Shown: positions 52,531-62,198, counted from the first letter of the stretch. The stretch: 64,000 nt of DNA from Hymenobacter sp. BT730 (GCF_030542105.1 NZ_JAUOFB010000003.1:124001-188000); one strand, 5' to 3'. Notes: generated by a model from the sequence alone, not told the origin. Numbers and translations: made by a program.

Positions 52531-54300
52531 CTATTCCTCCTTCAGAATACCCTGTAGGCCACCGCCCTGCCAGCGCAAAACCGGATAACGAAGGTGGGTA
52601 GGCTCATAGTAAGGCGTTTGGCGGTAGATGAAATCCAGCTGGGCCGCAGCGCTTTTGGCAAAGGCCGGGTCGGCTTGGCGCTTAGCTTCCAGTTGGGCTT
52701 TGAGCGCAGGGTTTTTCGCCAGGATTTCGGCCGCCAGATCTTCAAATACATAATCTGAAAAATACTCCTTCTGCTGTAAAATGCTGTCAAAGAAGCCCCA
52801 GGAGAAAAACGAATCGGTAGCCTGCGGCTCCAGGGTTTCTACCAGGTAGCGGGCAGCGGGTTGGTCAAGCCAGGCTACATAGTCGCCGGCGTGGAAAGCC
52901 AGGGCCTGCTGCTGCGTGCGCACCTGCACCTGCGAATGGATATAATGGCCCTCGTAGGGGCGGGGTGCGGTTTTGTAGTCAGAAATAGTGTAGACTTCCC
53001 CGGTAAGCGTAGTGTCGCGCTGCAGCCGCTGCAGGCGCACGTTGCTCAGGCGTAGACGGTCCAGCACCTCTCCCCAGGCCTGCGGAATAACATATGCCTG
53101 TGGGCGGCTGACGCTGACCGTGGGCCGGAAGGTATTGTAGTAGGGAATGGTGCGCTTGTATGGTGCCTTCCGGTCGTAGTACAGGCGGGGCAGGCCGCTT
53201 ACTTCACTGGCTTTGGTTTTACCCTCGTAGCCCCGAAACTCGAAAGTGGCGGCCTGCGTGGTATCTAGCTGCCAGGCCAGCGGGAAGGAGGTTTGGGAAG
53301 CACTTTGCTGATTGGCCATTTGCCGGGCCTGGGCAATGGTGGCAGCGTCGCGGTGCACGGTGCGCACCACCACATCCAGAAAATCATAGGTCACCCGCAC
53401 GCGAGGGGTAAAGGCTTTCCACATGTGCGTCTCGGTTACAAACCCTATGGTGTTAAACAGGGTAGTATAGCCGGTGGAATAGCGCGGCGTTTCCAGGAAG
53501 CCCACGAGCCCGCGGGCATCGGGCGTGCGGCCCTCAAAGTCTACGTAAGGAGTCAGAGGCCATTTGCGCTTGTTCATGTTGCCGTAGAGGGCGGGTAGAA
53601 GTTGCTTTTCCATATAGGCGCTCAGGGCCGGGTGCAGCTTGTCTTTCTGCGTGGCAATAAGCGTCATAGTATATTGATAGTCAGCACCGTTAGATGTGTG
53701 CGTGTCTACGAATACATCAGGCTGCCACCGCTGAAAAAGCTGCGCAAAAGAGCGGGCATTGCGGGAGTCCTGCTTGATGTAGTCCCGGTTCAGATCCAGG
53801 TTGCGGGCATTGCCCCGGAAGCCGTACTCCTGCGGGCCATTCTGGTTGGCGCGCGAGGAAGTACCTCGGTTCAGCATACCATCCACGTTGTAAGTGGGAA
53901 TAACTACCAGCGTAACATTCTCCAGCTGGCGACGCAGCTCCTTTTTCTGTACATAGTCGCGCACCAGCATCATCGAGGCATCAATGCCTTCCGGCTCGCC
54001 GGGATGAATGCCATTCTGAATCAGAATAACCCGGCGGTTTTTCTGGTGAACAGAGGCTGGGTCGGCGTCGCCGTCCAGCGACACGATTACCTCATGCAGG
54101 GGGCGGCCTACATCGGTGGTGCCGGCTTCGCGCAGGGTTATTTCAGAATACGCCGCATCCAGCCGTTTATAGTAGTCGATGCACTCCTGATAAGTGGTGG
54201 TGGTATTGCCGTTGCCTTTTTCAAAGGGGGTGCGCCAGTCGGCGGCAGGAGCAGCAGGAGAGGTACCCAGCAGGGCTGAGGTGAGAAGCAGCAGAAACAT
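52531..54300 (-). CDS. Secreted M14 zinc carboxypeptidase
   Basis: A 589-residue M14 family peptidase with a signal peptide (about 1-20). Zinc ligands are His99 and Glu102 (HPGEPEG) and His201 (VDTHTSNG). The substrate-binding Arg172 lies in NLDLNRDY. The catalytic Glu290 lies in FVTETHM. The C-terminal ~230 residues are a family extension. It cleaves C-terminal residues of peptides, in the periplasm or outside the cell. It follows the DoxX gene on the minus strand but is separated from it by a hairpin. Confidence 0.93.
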   Translation of the reverse strand: MFLLLLTSALLGTSPAAPAADWRTPFEKGNGNTTTTYQECIDYYKRLDAAYSEITLREAGTTDVGRPLHEVIVSLDGDADPASVHQKNRRVILIQNGIHPGEPEGIDASMMLVRDYVQKKELRRQLENVTLVVIPTYNVDGMLNRGTSSRANQNGPQEYGFRGNARNLDLNRDYIKQDSRNARSFAQLFQRWQPDVFVDTHTSNGADYQYTMTLIATQKDKLHPALSAYMEKQLLPALYGNMNKRKWPLTPYVDFEGRTPDARGLVGFLETPRYSTGYTTLFNTIGFVTETHMWKAFTPRVRVTYDFLDVVVRTVHRDAATIAQARQMANQQSASQTSFPLAWQLDTTQAATFEFRGYEGKTKASEVSGLPRLYYDRKAPYKRTIPYYNTFRPTVSVSRPQAYVIPQAWGEVLDRLRLSNVRLQRLQRDTTLTGEVYTISDYKTAPRPYEGHYIHSQVQVRTQQQALAFHAGDYVAWLDQPAARYLVETLEPQATDSFFSWGFFDSILQQKEYFSDYVFEDLAAEILAKNPALKAQLEAKRQADPAFAKSAAAQLDFIYRQTPYYEPTHLRYPVLRWQGGGLQGILKEE

Positions 54301-54337
54301 GATGAGCGCAGGGCAGGAAGATGGTTCAGAAAAGGGA

Positions 54338-54406
54338 AACCTCCGGCACTTCCCGCTCCGGGCACGTTCTGGGAAGAAGCGCCACGAAGCCTGAAGCGCC
54401 GGAGGT
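54338..54406 (-). terminator. Probable terminator after doxX
   Basis: AACCTCCGGC (around 54338) pairs with GCCGGAGGT (around 54397) across a long ~45-base loop. Read on the minus strand, a T/C-rich run follows. Confidence 0.4.
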
Positions 54407-54434
54407 ATTCCGGAAAAGTGCTTCGGCAGTGAAG

Positions 54435-54869
54435 TTAGTAACGGAGGCGGGGTGGCGGAAACAGCATCTGATCCACACTATACCGGCCCGGCCCGGCAAA
54501 GAACAGGCCGGCAAACAGGAATGCGGCTTCCAGCGCGTGCGAGTAGTCATTAAAACCCTGACCCTGGCTGAGGTGGCTGATGAAGGCCATAATCATGGTG
54601 CCCAGTAAAAACAGACAAGCCACCCGAAAGAATAAGCCCAGGGCCAGCAGCTGTCCGCCCACGGCCTCGGCTACGGCGGCCAGAAAGCCCCAGAAAGCCG
54701 GGGCAAAATGAATGCCCAGCTGGCCCATCACGCTACCTACTTTTTCCCAGGTCTCCGGCCCGCCTATTAGTTTGGGATACCCGTGCACGGTAAACATTAC
54801 CCCAATGCCTACGCGCAGCAGCAGTAGGCCGAAGTCGTGGAAGCGGTAAAAATTCTGCAAGGCTTTCAT
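54435..54869 (-). CDS. DoxX family membrane protein
   Basis: A 144-residue protein with four hydrophobic helices (about 12-30, 55-80, 85-105, 115-135). The DoxX signature is visible as LLLLRVGIGVMFTVHGYPKL and the C-terminal FNDYSHALEAAFLFAGLFFAGPGRYSVDQML. Members are quinone-related membrane proteins of unclear function. The ATG at 54869 is the family start; the longer frame to 54974 has a non-membrane leader and overlaps the neighbour's stop. Confidence 0.9.
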   Translation of the reverse strand: MKALQNFYRFHDFGLLLLRVGIGVMFTVHGYPKLIGGPETWEKVGSVMGQLGIHFAPAFWGFLAAVAEAVGGQLLALGLFFRVACLFLLGTMIMAFISHLSQGQGFNDYSHALEAAFLFAGLFFAGPGRYSVDQMLFPPPRLRY

Positions 54870-54973
54870 AGCAGCAAAGGCCGCGGGAGCGGCGTATTGT
54901 GGGAGGTTAGAGGGGTAGTGGCGTTGCCAAAGTACAGGAATTATAGCGGAATGCAACGCCCTGGCCCAACGCA

Positions 54974-55639
54974 CTACCGGAAAAGTAATACGCCTCTGAT
55001 TTTTGTGGCATCCGGTACATCCGTCGGGCGCAGCACCGGAGCGTTGGGGTTTGGGAGGGTACTGGCATCCAGCAGCCAGGATATTTGAGCGGCCTCCGAT
55101 ACAGCCACCAGCCCCATGTCGGCGCGCTCTACAAACTGAATGCCGTAAGCCAGCCGGGCCTGACCAAACGTAGAGCCCACGCCCACACCACCCTGGGCGG
55201 AGCGGTAGCGTGGGTCATGTAGCTGAATGCGCCATATGCGGAAGCCTTCTTCCTCATCACCTACCAGTTCCAGAATGGTGGGCGGCGCATCCGGATGGGT
55301 TGGGTCCCGCAGCTCATATACCGGGTAGGCAATTCCTTCCAGCTCCCGGGTGGTTTTATGCAGCATTTCCTTCGGAACCCGATCCAGTAGCGCGGTTTCT
55401 GTCATATTTAGCCGGATAAAATGGCGACCTACCGTGCCTTTATCAAAAGTATAAAAGCGCTGCTCCGCAGTATCCGGGGCTATTACTGCCGTACTGGGAG
55501 GCGTTGCGGCAGGAGTGGGCGCAGCAGTAGGAGGCAGGGAGGCTTCTGGCGCAGTGGCCGGAGTAGAGGGTGCCTCACAGGCGGTGAACAGACCGGCCAA
55601 TACCAGGCCGTAGAGCAGATGTGGAAGTGAAATTTGCAC
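54974..55639 (-). CDS. Hypothetical lipoprotein
   Basis: A 221-residue protein with a lipoprotein signal (LLYGLVLAGLFTAC, lipobox Cys21) and a Pro/Ala/Thr linker (about 24-55). A beta-rich globular domain follows, including GFRIWRIQLHDPRYRSAQGGVGVGSTF, a conserved-looking motif resembling other Hymenobacter lipoproteins. It is located at the outer or inner membrane and is of unknown function. It is divergent from surE. Confidence 0.75.
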   Translation of the reverse strand: MQISLPHLLYGLVLAGLFTACEAPSTPATAPEASLPPTAAPTPAATPPSTAVIAPDTAEQRFYTFDKGTVGRHFIRLNMTETALLDRVPKEMLHKTTRELEGIAYPVYELRDPTHPDAPPTILELVGDEEEGFRIWRIQLHDPRYRSAQGGVGVGSTFGQARLAYGIQFVERADMGLVAVSEAAQISWLLDASTLPNPNAPVLRPTDVPDATKIRGVLLFR

Positions 55640-55707
55640 GCCCCAACTTACGCACGTTGTGGCATGTTGTTAACCAGTGCCGGGACTGGCGCCAGCCGAC
55701 ATCTTGC

Positions 55708-55715
55708 TACCTTTA
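55708..55715 (+). promoter_or_regulatory. Possible -7 element (TACCTTTA) of surE
   Basis: One mismatch to TAnnTTTG, 31 bases before the GTG start of surE. Confidence 0.35.
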
Positions 55716-55745
55716 CAGCCTTCGCTGACTTAAATTCCTGATCCT

Positions 55746-56570
55746 GTGACTGCACATACCCGCAAACCGCTGATTCTGATTTCCAACGACGACGGCATCA
55801 CGGCCCCCGGCATTGCCACGCTGGTGCGGGTAATGCGCCGCATTGGGGAGGTTGTGGTCGTAGCGCCCGATTCTCCCCAGTCGGGTATGGGCCACGCCAT
55901 AACCATTGGCAACCCGCTGCGGCTGGACGCCAGCACCGTCTTCGACGATGAAGGGGTGGAAGCCTACGAGTGCAGCGGCACCCCCGCCGACTGCGTGAAG
56001 CTGGCCAAGCACCACGTGCTGAAGGACCGCCAGCCCGACCTGGTAGTGTCGGGCATCAACCACGGCTCCAACTCCTCGGTGAACGTGCTGTATTCCGGCA
56101 CCATGTCAGCCGCTATTGAAGCGGCTATTGAAGGGCTGCCGGCCATCGGCTTTTCCTTGTGCGACTATGGCCACGATGCGGACTTTACCCACGCCGAGCC
56201 CTGGATTGAGCATATTGCCCGCCAGGCCCTGAAGCACGGTATTCCTGTAGGCACGGCGCTCAATGTGAACATACCCAAGAAGTCAGAGGAAGCGCTGGCC
56301 GGTATCCGGTTATGCCGCCAGGCCCGCGCCAAGTGGCAGGAGAAGTTTGACCTGCGCCACGACCCATATAAGCGCCCTTATTACTGGCTGATCGGCTCCT
56401 TCGTGAACCTGGATCAAGGTGAAGACACGGATGAATGGGCGTTGTCCAACAACTACATATCGGTGGTAGCCTGTCAGTTTGATTTAACGGCCCTGCACGG
56501 CCTCACCGAAATGAATGCCAGCTGGGATTTATCCCCTGACCACGCTACGCTGGCGAAGAAGCACGTGTAA
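55746..56570 (+). CDS. surE: 5'/3'-nucleotidase SurE
   Basis: A 274-residue SurE, which removes phosphate from nucleoside monophosphates using a divalent metal. The metal site Asp-Asp is in ISNDDGITAPGI (about 14-25), with SGTPADCVKLA, SGINHGSNSS and YSGTMSAAIEAA motifs downstream. It uses a GTG start at 55746. It is a single gene with a possible weak promoter element upstream. Confidence 0.95.
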   Translation: MTAHTRKPLILISNDDGITAPGIATLVRVMRRIGEVVVVAPDSPQSGMGHAITIGNPLRLDASTVFDDEGVEAYECSGTPADCVKLAKHHVLKDRQPDLVVSGINHGSNSSVNVLYSGTMSAAIEAAIEGLPAIGFSLCDYGHDADFTHAEPWIEHIARQALKHGIPVGTALNVNIPKKSEEALAGIRLCRQARAKWQEKFDLRHDPYKRPYYWLIGSFVNLDQGEDTDEWALSNNYISVVACQFDLTALHGLTEMNASWDLSPDHATLAKKHV

Positions 56571-56761
56571 GGGGCTGACTATAGGCTTTGTATTGTAAAG
56601 AGGCCTCCCTGCCTTTGGTTGCCGAATGGTTTTGTTTCTTTGGAAGCAAACAGCTTTTGGCGCCTAAGGCAGGAAGGCCACTTTTGGTATTTCAGATTAA
56701 GACAGGGTCCAGCCATAACCTGCCGTTTCCTGTAACTTTCGACCATTCTTTCCATCTGTAT

Positions 56762-57289
56762 ATGCCTGCACTTCTTCGCACTTTCTTTCTGCTAATCGTG
56801 CTGCTGGCCAGCGCCTGCACTGTCCACCTGGCACCTCCCACCACGGTATACATTGTGCGCCATGCCGAAAAAGACCTGACCCCGGGCCTGGCTGATCCTG
56901 CCTTAACTACGCAGGGTGAACAACGGGCCCTGGCGTTGCGCGATACTCTCCTGAACCGGAACATAGCAGCCATTTTTACTACCAATACCAATCGTACCCG
57001 GTCAACGGCTGCTCCGCTGGCGGCCGCGCGAAACCTTACGCCTGAGGTATATGACGCCAAGCAGTTACCGAAGCTGGCAGCGCGCATCCGGAAGGATTTC
57101 GCTGGACGGGCAGTGCTGGTGGTAGGCCACTCCAATACCTTATTGGAAACGGTAGCAGCTCTGGGGGCCGAAAAACCCATGCCAGCGATTGGGGATGAGG
57201 AGTACAATTATTTACTGGAAGTGACAATCCCTCAGGATACCACAAAACGGCCCGCAGCTATAGCACGGCGGTATGGCGTGACGAAATAG
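56762..57289 (+). CDS. Histidine phosphatase family lipoprotein
   Basis: A 175-residue protein with a lipoprotein signal (LLIVLLASAC, Cys19) and a histidine phosphatase fold. The phosphohistidine motif is VRHAEKD (about 32-38), followed by TRSTAAPLAAA and VVGHSNTLLETV with the second His. The ATG at 56762 is chosen because it begins the signal peptide; the longer frame to 56588 runs through an unlikely leader. The substrate is unknown. A clear hairpin follows. Confidence 0.88.
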   Translation: MPALLRTFFLLIVLLASACTVHLAPPTTVYIVRHAEKDLTPGLADPALTTQGEQRALALRDTLLNRNIAAIFTTNTNRTRSTAAPLAAARNLTPEVYDAKQLPKLAARIRKDFAGRAVLVVGHSNTLLETVAALGAEKPMPAIGDEEYNYLLEVTIPQDTTKRPAAIARRYGVTK

Positions 57290-57340
57290 GTTTTTACTGG
57301 CGGGCTATGCAGCCTCGTTATCATTTCCTTGTACTTTAGC

Positions 57341-57377
57341 CGGCCCGCTTTCCTGTTAAGCGGGCCGCTTCTGTTTT
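57341..57377 (+). terminator. Terminator after histidine phosphatase gene
   Basis: CGGCCCGCTT (57341-57350) pairs with AAGCGGGCCG (57358-57367) across a 7-base loop and is followed by CTTCTGTTTT. It resembles the hairpin at 445-490. Confidence 0.82.
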
Positions 57378-57397
57378 ACCTTTTCCACCTTCTGTTT

Positions 57398-58792
57398 ATG
57401 CGCTTTTCCTTTTGTGGAGGCATGTTAGCGGGGTTGTTGGCCGCCGCTACTTCTCTGCCCGTAGCAGCTCAGTCTGCCGATACCAAAGCTGATTCACTCA
57501 CCATCCGCCGGCTGTATGATGAGGCCCTTTTACGGGGGCAGAGCTATGAGAATCTTCGCACGCTCACAGGCACCATTGGTGGCCGGTTAAGCGGTTCGCC
57601 TCAGGCAGAGCAGGCCGTGCAGTGGGGCAAACAGGTGATGGAGAAAATGGGCCTGGATCGGGTGTATCTGCAGGAAGTAATGGTGCCGCACTGGGAGCGG
57701 GGTGCTAAGGAAAAAGCTGAAGCCAAGCCTGCCAAAGGTAAAAGCGTCTCGTTTAACGTGTGCGCATTGGGTGGCTCCGTGGCAACCAAGGGCAAGCTGA
57801 AAGCCCAGGTGGTAGAAGTGCGCACCTGGGAGGAGTTGGCGGCCCTGCCCGATGACAAAGTGCGTGGCAAGCTGGTGTTCTTCAACCGCCCCATGAACCC
57901 CACCTATATAGAAACCGGCCGTGCTTATGGCGAGGCCGGCGACCAGCGCCGCAAAGGCGCTATTGAAGCTGCCAAGCGCGGTGCTGTAGGCGCGCTGGTG
58001 CGCAGCCTCTCCCTGGCGCACGATGACTACCCCCATACGGGCACTATGAGCTATGATGAGAAGGTAACCAAAGTGCCCGCCGCCGCACTCAGCACCAACG
58101 GTGCCGACCAGCTCAGCGCCATGCTCAAAGAAAACCCCACACTCACCTTTGAGTTGGAAATGAGCTGCCGCCAGCTGCCTGAAGTGAAATCCTACAACGT
58201 AGTAGGAGAAATCAAAGGCTCTAAATACCCCAATGAAATCATAGCAGTAGGCGGCCACCTCGATTCCTGGGACCTGGCCCAGGGTGCCCATGACGATGGT
58301 ACCGGCTGTGTGCAGAGCATGGAAGTACTACGCCTGCTAAAAGCCACAGGCCTGCGTCCTGAGCGTACCATTCGGGCCGTGTTGTTTATGAACGAAGAAA
58401 ACGGCCTGCGCGGCGGCACGAAGTATGCCGAACTGGCCAAAGCCGCCGGCGAAAAGCACTTGGCTGCTATGGAGTCAGACGGTGGTGGTTTTACCCCGCG
58501 TGGCTTCTCCGTAGAAGGCACACCGGTAATGCTGAAGCGCCTGCAACAGTGGGAGCCTCTGTTCCGACCTTATGGCAGTGGAGAAATTACCGCCGGCCAC
58601 GGTGGCTCCGATATCGGCCCGCTAAAAGACCAGGCTCAGGTGCTTATCGGCTATGACTGTGACTCGCAGCGATACTTTGATATACACCACACGGCTGCCG
58701 ATACGTTTGATAAAGTAAACCGGCGGGAGCTGGAGCTAGGCAATGCCAGCATGGCCTCTCTGGTTTATTTGCTGAGTAAGTACGGATTGTAG
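57398..58792 (+). CDS. Secreted M28 family zinc aminopeptidase
   Basis: A 464-residue M28 peptidase with a signal peptide (about 1-25, ending VAAQS). A protease-associated domain is at about 100-230. The metal site consists of GGHLDSWDLAQGAHDDGTG (His and Asp), FMNEENGLRGG (Glu pair), ESDGGGFTPRG (Asp) and IHHTAADT (His), which is the complete M28 set. It probably trims N-terminal residues outside the cell. The ATG at 57398 is chosen because it lies past the upstream terminator. Confidence 0.93.
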   Translation: MRFSFCGGMLAGLLAAATSLPVAAQSADTKADSLTIRRLYDEALLRGQSYENLRTLTGTIGGRLSGSPQAEQAVQWGKQVMEKMGLDRVYLQEVMVPHWERGAKEKAEAKPAKGKSVSFNVCALGGSVATKGKLKAQVVEVRTWEELAALPDDKVRGKLVFFNRPMNPTYIETGRAYGEAGDQRRKGAIEAAKRGAVGALVRSLSLAHDDYPHTGTMSYDEKVTKVPAAALSTNGADQLSAMLKENPTLTFELEMSCRQLPEVKSYNVVGEIKGSKYPNEIIAVGGHLDSWDLAQGAHDDGTGCVQSMEVLRLLKATGLRPERTIRAVLFMNEENGLRGGTKYAELAKAAGEKHLAAMESDGGGFTPRGFSVEGTPVMLKRLQQWEPLFRPYGSGEITAGHGGSDIGPLKDQAQVLIGYDCDSQRYFDIHHTAADTFDKVNRRELELGNASMASLVYLLSKYGL

Positions 58793-58803
58793 ATTTTCCA
58801 GTA

Positions 58804-58853
58804 AGAAAAGCGGAACCGGCCATGCGTTTTACGTATGCCCAGTTCCGCTTTTC
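58804..58853 (+). terminator. Terminator after M28 peptidase gene
   Basis: AGAAAAGCGGAAC (58804-58816) pairs with GTTCCGCTTTTCT (58841-58853) around a ~24-base loop and is followed by CTTTATA. It precedes the real start of the next gene. Confidence 0.75.
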
Positions 58854-58863
58854 TCTTTATACC

Positions 58864-59418
58864 ATGATGTACTTGGTAGCCGTGCTGGCCCCAGAGCCGG
58901 TGTACAGCGCTGTTTGGGCCATGAAGCAGGACGTGCATGCGCAAACGGGCAGCCGGAACGCGGTGCGCCTGCCGCCACATATCACGCTCCTGCCGCCGTG
59001 GCATCAACCGCCGGAGCAGGAAGAAAATCTGATTTCCTGCCTGCAGAGTCAGGCACTGCAGCTCCCCGTTTTTACGGCCGAGGTGCAGGACTTTGCCTGG
59101 TTTGGCACCCGCACACTGTTTGTGCGGGTACTCCCACATCCACAGTGGCCCATTTTGCAGCAGGAGCTGGAAGTGCAGTGTGCTGCCTGGCTCCCAAAAG
59201 CCGTAAATAAGCAGCGTCCGTTCACGCCCCACATGACGCTGGCCACCCGCGACCTGCCGGCCAGGCTGGTGCCTCAACTCAAGCAGCAATATGCTCAGCA
59301 ACACTTTCAAGCCTCCTTTCCGGTCGAGAATATGACGCTTTTTCGCCACGATGGGCAGCAGTGGCAGCCCATCCATACTTTCCCTTTTCGCGGCGGAGGC
59401 GCCTCCGAATCAGCATAA
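58864..59418 (+). CDS. 2H phosphoesterase superfamily protein (2'-5' RNA ligase-like)
   Basis: A 184-residue protein with the two H-x-T motifs of the 2H phosphoesterases: HITL (in RLPPHITLLPPW) and HMTL (in PFTPHMTLATRD), at the expected distance. The family includes cyclic phosphodiesterases and RNA ligases that act on 2'-5' or 2',3'-cyclic RNA ends. The ATG at 58864 is preferred because the upstream terminator 58804-58853 would otherwise sit inside the gene. It ends at a strong terminator. Confidence 0.88.
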   Translation: MMYLVAVLAPEPVYSAVWAMKQDVHAQTGSRNAVRLPPHITLLPPWHQPPEQEENLISCLQSQALQLPVFTAEVQDFAWFGTRTLFVRVLPHPQWPILQQELEVQCAAWLPKAVNKQRPFTPHMTLATRDLPARLVPQLKQQYAQQHFQASFPVENMTLFRHDGQQWQPIHTFPFRGGGASESA

Positions 59419-59452
59419 AAAAAGCCCGGACTTGCCGGGCTTTTTTTATGCT
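59412..59452. terminator. Bidirectional terminator between 2H and OmpA-family genes
   Basis: An 18-bp perfect stem, AGCATAAAAAAAGCCCGG paired with its complement, with a 5-base loop. It serves the 2H gene (+) and the OmpA-family gene (-). Confidence 0.93.
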
Positions 59453-59473
59453 ATGATACTATTTAGGCTTTCA

Positions 59474-60286
59474 TTAATTCTGCTCCAGAATTTGAAAAAG
59501 CTCGTCCAGCTTGGGCGTGAGGATGATTTCTGTACGGCGGTTTAGCGCTTTATTGGTGGTGTTGTCGTTGCTGGCTACTGGCACGTACTGCGAGCGGCCG
59601 GAGGGCGTCACCTGCGTGGGGTTGAGGCCCGACTGGGTGAGTATGCGTGTGATTTCGGTAGCGCGGAGCACACTCAAGTCCCAGTTATCCTTCATACCGG
59701 CAGTACCGCGGGCTATGGGCACATTATCCGTGTGGCCTTCCACCAGCACATTCACATCCTGGTTACCCTTCAGGGCAACGGCTAGTTTCTTGAGGGCGTC
59801 CTGGCCTTTGGGGTCTACTTTCGTGGAGCCCGATTTGAACAGCAGCTGCTCGGAGAGCGAGACATACACTTTGCCATTCTTCAGAGTTACCTGTAGGTCA
59901 CTAGCATTAAACCCCAGTAAGGCGTCGGCCACTTTTTGACGAAGTGCCTTTACAGCCTGATCTTTCTGATCCAGAATCCGCTGCATATCGGCAATACGGG
60001 CTTCTTTGGAGCGCAGATCAGCAGAAAGAGCAGAGTTAGCCTGTTGCGCTCCGCTCAGGTTTTCGTTTAGTTGATTTACCTGCTGGTTCTTGTTGCTGAG
60101 GGTGTTGCGCAGCTCTTCCTCTGTGCGGGCTTTTTCTTGTTCCAGGGCCGTTTTAGAGGCCTGTAAGTCGGAGTTTTGCTGTTGCAGGGCCGTATATTTC
60201 TTTTGGGAAACACAGGAAACGGAGCCAACCAACAGGCCGGCACTTAGGAAAGAGGCCAACACGGTGTGGGGGAGGCGGTAGTTCAT
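59474..60286 (-). CDS. OmpA family peptidoglycan-binding lipoprotein
   Basis: A 270-residue lipoprotein (SAGLLVGSVSC, lipobox Cys25). Residues ~30-130 form a long coiled coil rich in Gln, Glu, Asn and Leu. The C-terminal ~130 residues are the OmpA/MotB domain: LFKSGSTKVDPKGQDALKKLA, VLVEGHTDNVPI, NWDLSVLRATEI and the C-terminal NRRTEIIL motif, which bind diaminopimelate of peptidoglycan. It probably links the outer membrane to the wall. The ATG at 60286 is chosen because it starts the signal peptide. Confidence 0.93.
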   Translation of the reverse strand: MNYRLPHTVLASFLSAGLLVGSVSCVSQKKYTALQQQNSDLQASKTALEQEKARTEEELRNTLSNKNQQVNQLNENLSGAQQANSALSADLRSKEARIADMQRILDQKDQAVKALRQKVADALLGFNASDLQVTLKNGKVYVSLSEQLLFKSGSTKVDPKGQDALKKLAVALKGNQDVNVLVEGHTDNVPIARGTAGMKDNWDLSVLRATEITRILTQSGLNPTQVTPSGRSQYVPVASNDNTTNKALNRRTEIILTPKLDELFQILEQN

Positions 60287-60455
60287 ATGGAAGGGGTAAA
60301 GGGAAAGATATGCTGTATTAAAAACGAGGTGCCCGCCCCAACAGTTGCGCAACACCCTATTAGCGTTGCCGCAACGACGCCTTAAAACGGAAAATTTGAG
60401 GAAATACGGCCCAGACGTGTACCTTCAGCCTACTTTGCTGGGGCAGCGCTTTATA

Positions 60456-62198
60456 ATGAGAATACCGGGTATGCGTAAGGAATGTGCCCCAGGGTGGGTG
60501 GTAGTGCTGCTAAGCATTTGCATGTTACACGAACCAGCTACTGCTCAGCGAATAGCGCATTCCGCACCCTATTGGGTTTTTTTTAAAGATAAGCGGGGTA
60601 TGCGCCTTAACCCGACGCAATATTTCAGCAAGCCGGCGCAGCTTCGCCGCCAACGCCAGCACCTGCCTGCCGCTGACAGCACCGATTTTCCCGTTCGCAC
60701 TGACTATTTGCAGGCCCTGCGCCATACCGTTGATTCTGTTACATCAGTTAGCCGGTGGTTTAATGCGGCGGCCTGCTGGGCTACGCCGGCCCAGATAGAA
60801 CAAATACGCCATCTGGCCGGAGTACGGGTCGTTGTAGCCCGCGCCACCAAAACCCCCGATTTACTTCCGGCTGCCCGCAAAGGGAGCGGAACGGCCGAAC
60901 CTTTGACAACCGAAGACCTGCAGCTGGCAAGCCGCCAGACCAGTGCGCTGGGCGGTCCGGCACTGCGAAAGGCCCGCCTAACTGGGCATGGCCTGCGCAT
61001 TGCCATTTTTGATGTAGGTTTTCAGGGGGTAGATGGCCATCCGGCCTTCCAGAAGCTACTGGCCTCCCATCAGATAACCGATACATGGGACTTCATCCGT
61101 CAAAAGCCGCAGGTATTTGGGTACGGCAACCATGGTACGGAAGTACTTTCCTGCCTGGCCGGGCAGCTTAATGATAGTACCTGCCTCGGGCTGGCGCCCG
61201 AAGCTGAGTACCTGCTGGCTCGCACCGAGCGGGAGCATAGTGAGCGGTTCAGTGAGGAAGAAGCCTGGCTGGCCGCCGCAGAATGGGCCGACAAGCGCGG
61301 TGCTGACATCATAAACTCCTCTTTAGGCTATACGGAGCGGCGCTATTTCCGGGAGCAGATGGATGGGCGCACGAGCCTGGTAGCACGTGCTGCTGCTATG
61401 GCCGTGCGCAAAGGCATGCTGGTGGTGTGCTCCGCCGGTAATGATGGCGACAATCAAAGCTGGGGCATAATCGGTACGCCGGCTGATAATGACTCCGTAT
61501 TGGCCGTGGGCGGGCTAGACCCCGCTACCTGGCTCCCGGTCGACTTCACCTCGCGCGGCCCTACGGCCAAACGCCGCATCAAACCTAATGTGGCTGCTTT
61601 TGGGGTGGCTATTACAGCCAGGCCGGCGGGCGGCTTTGAGCGCAATGAGGGTACATCCTTTGCCAGCCCCATGGTAGCTGGTTTTGCGGCCTGCATCTGG
61701 CAGCAGCAGCGTCAGCTTACTGCTATGGAGCTTTTTCAGCAGATGCAGCAATCGGCCAATCTGTATCCTTATTATGATTATGCCCAGGGCTATGGCTGCC
61801 CTCAGGCCAGTTTTTTCCTGCGCCCGCATAGGGAGTCAGGTCCGTCTCGTCCTACTTTCGATTTTGTGCGTCAGGAAAACGGTCTTCTGCAACTGGTTAT
61901 TCGCCCTGAGGCCAGTGCCTCTGCGGCAGAAACCCTGCCCTTGCAGCAGAATGAGCCCCACAGCCCGCTGGCTGCTCTTCCTGAGTTGGAACCTACTGCC
62001 AAAGCCACCCTGCCACAAACTCCTCCTGCTTATGTATACCTGCATACGGCAGATGCCCGCGGCATTTTGCGCCAATATGAAGTGCGGGAAGTAACGCAGC
62101 GGCATGTTGCCAGCTGGCCTCTGGCTACTTTACAGCCCGGCGACGTTATTCGGGTGTTTTATAAAGGCTACATGGAGGCCTATAAAGTTTCCCGATGA
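60456..62198 (+). CDS. Secreted subtilase (S8 family serine peptidase)
   Basis: A 580-residue subtilisin-like peptidase. A signal segment (GWVVVLLSICMLHEPATAQ) precedes a ~130-residue propeptide-like part. The catalytic triad is Asp186 (IAIFDVGFQG), His226 (GNHGTEVLSCLAG) and Ser401 (GTSFASPMVAG). The C-terminal ~60 residues (from about 520: YVYLHTADARGILRQYEV ... LQPGDVIRVFYKGYMEAYKVSR) resemble a type IX secretion sorting domain in pattern, although no classical CTD core was verified. It overlaps the next gene by 4 bases. The start could also be the ATG at 60471. Confidence 0.88.
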   Translation: MRIPGMRKECAPGWVVVLLSICMLHEPATAQRIAHSAPYWVFFKDKRGMRLNPTQYFSKPAQLRRQRQHLPAADSTDFPVRTDYLQALRHTVDSVTSVSRWFNAAACWATPAQIEQIRHLAGVRVVVARATKTPDLLPAARKGSGTAEPLTTEDLQLASRQTSALGGPALRKARLTGHGLRIAIFDVGFQGVDGHPAFQKLLASHQITDTWDFIRQKPQVFGYGNHGTEVLSCLAGQLNDSTCLGLAPEAEYLLARTEREHSERFSEEEAWLAAAEWADKRGADIINSSLGYTERRYFREQMDGRTSLVARAAAMAVRKGMLVVCSAGNDGDNQSWGIIGTPADNDSVLAVGGLDPATWLPVDFTSRGPTAKRRIKPNVAAFGVAITARPAGGFERNEGTSFASPMVAGFAACIWQQQRQLTAMELFQQMQQSANLYPYYDYAQGYGCPQASFFLRPHRESGPSRPTFDFVRQENGLLQLVIRPEASASAAETLPLQQNEPHSPLAALPELEPTAKATLPQTPPAYVYLHTADARGILRQYEVREVTQRHVASWPLATLQPGDVIRVFYKGYMEAYKVSR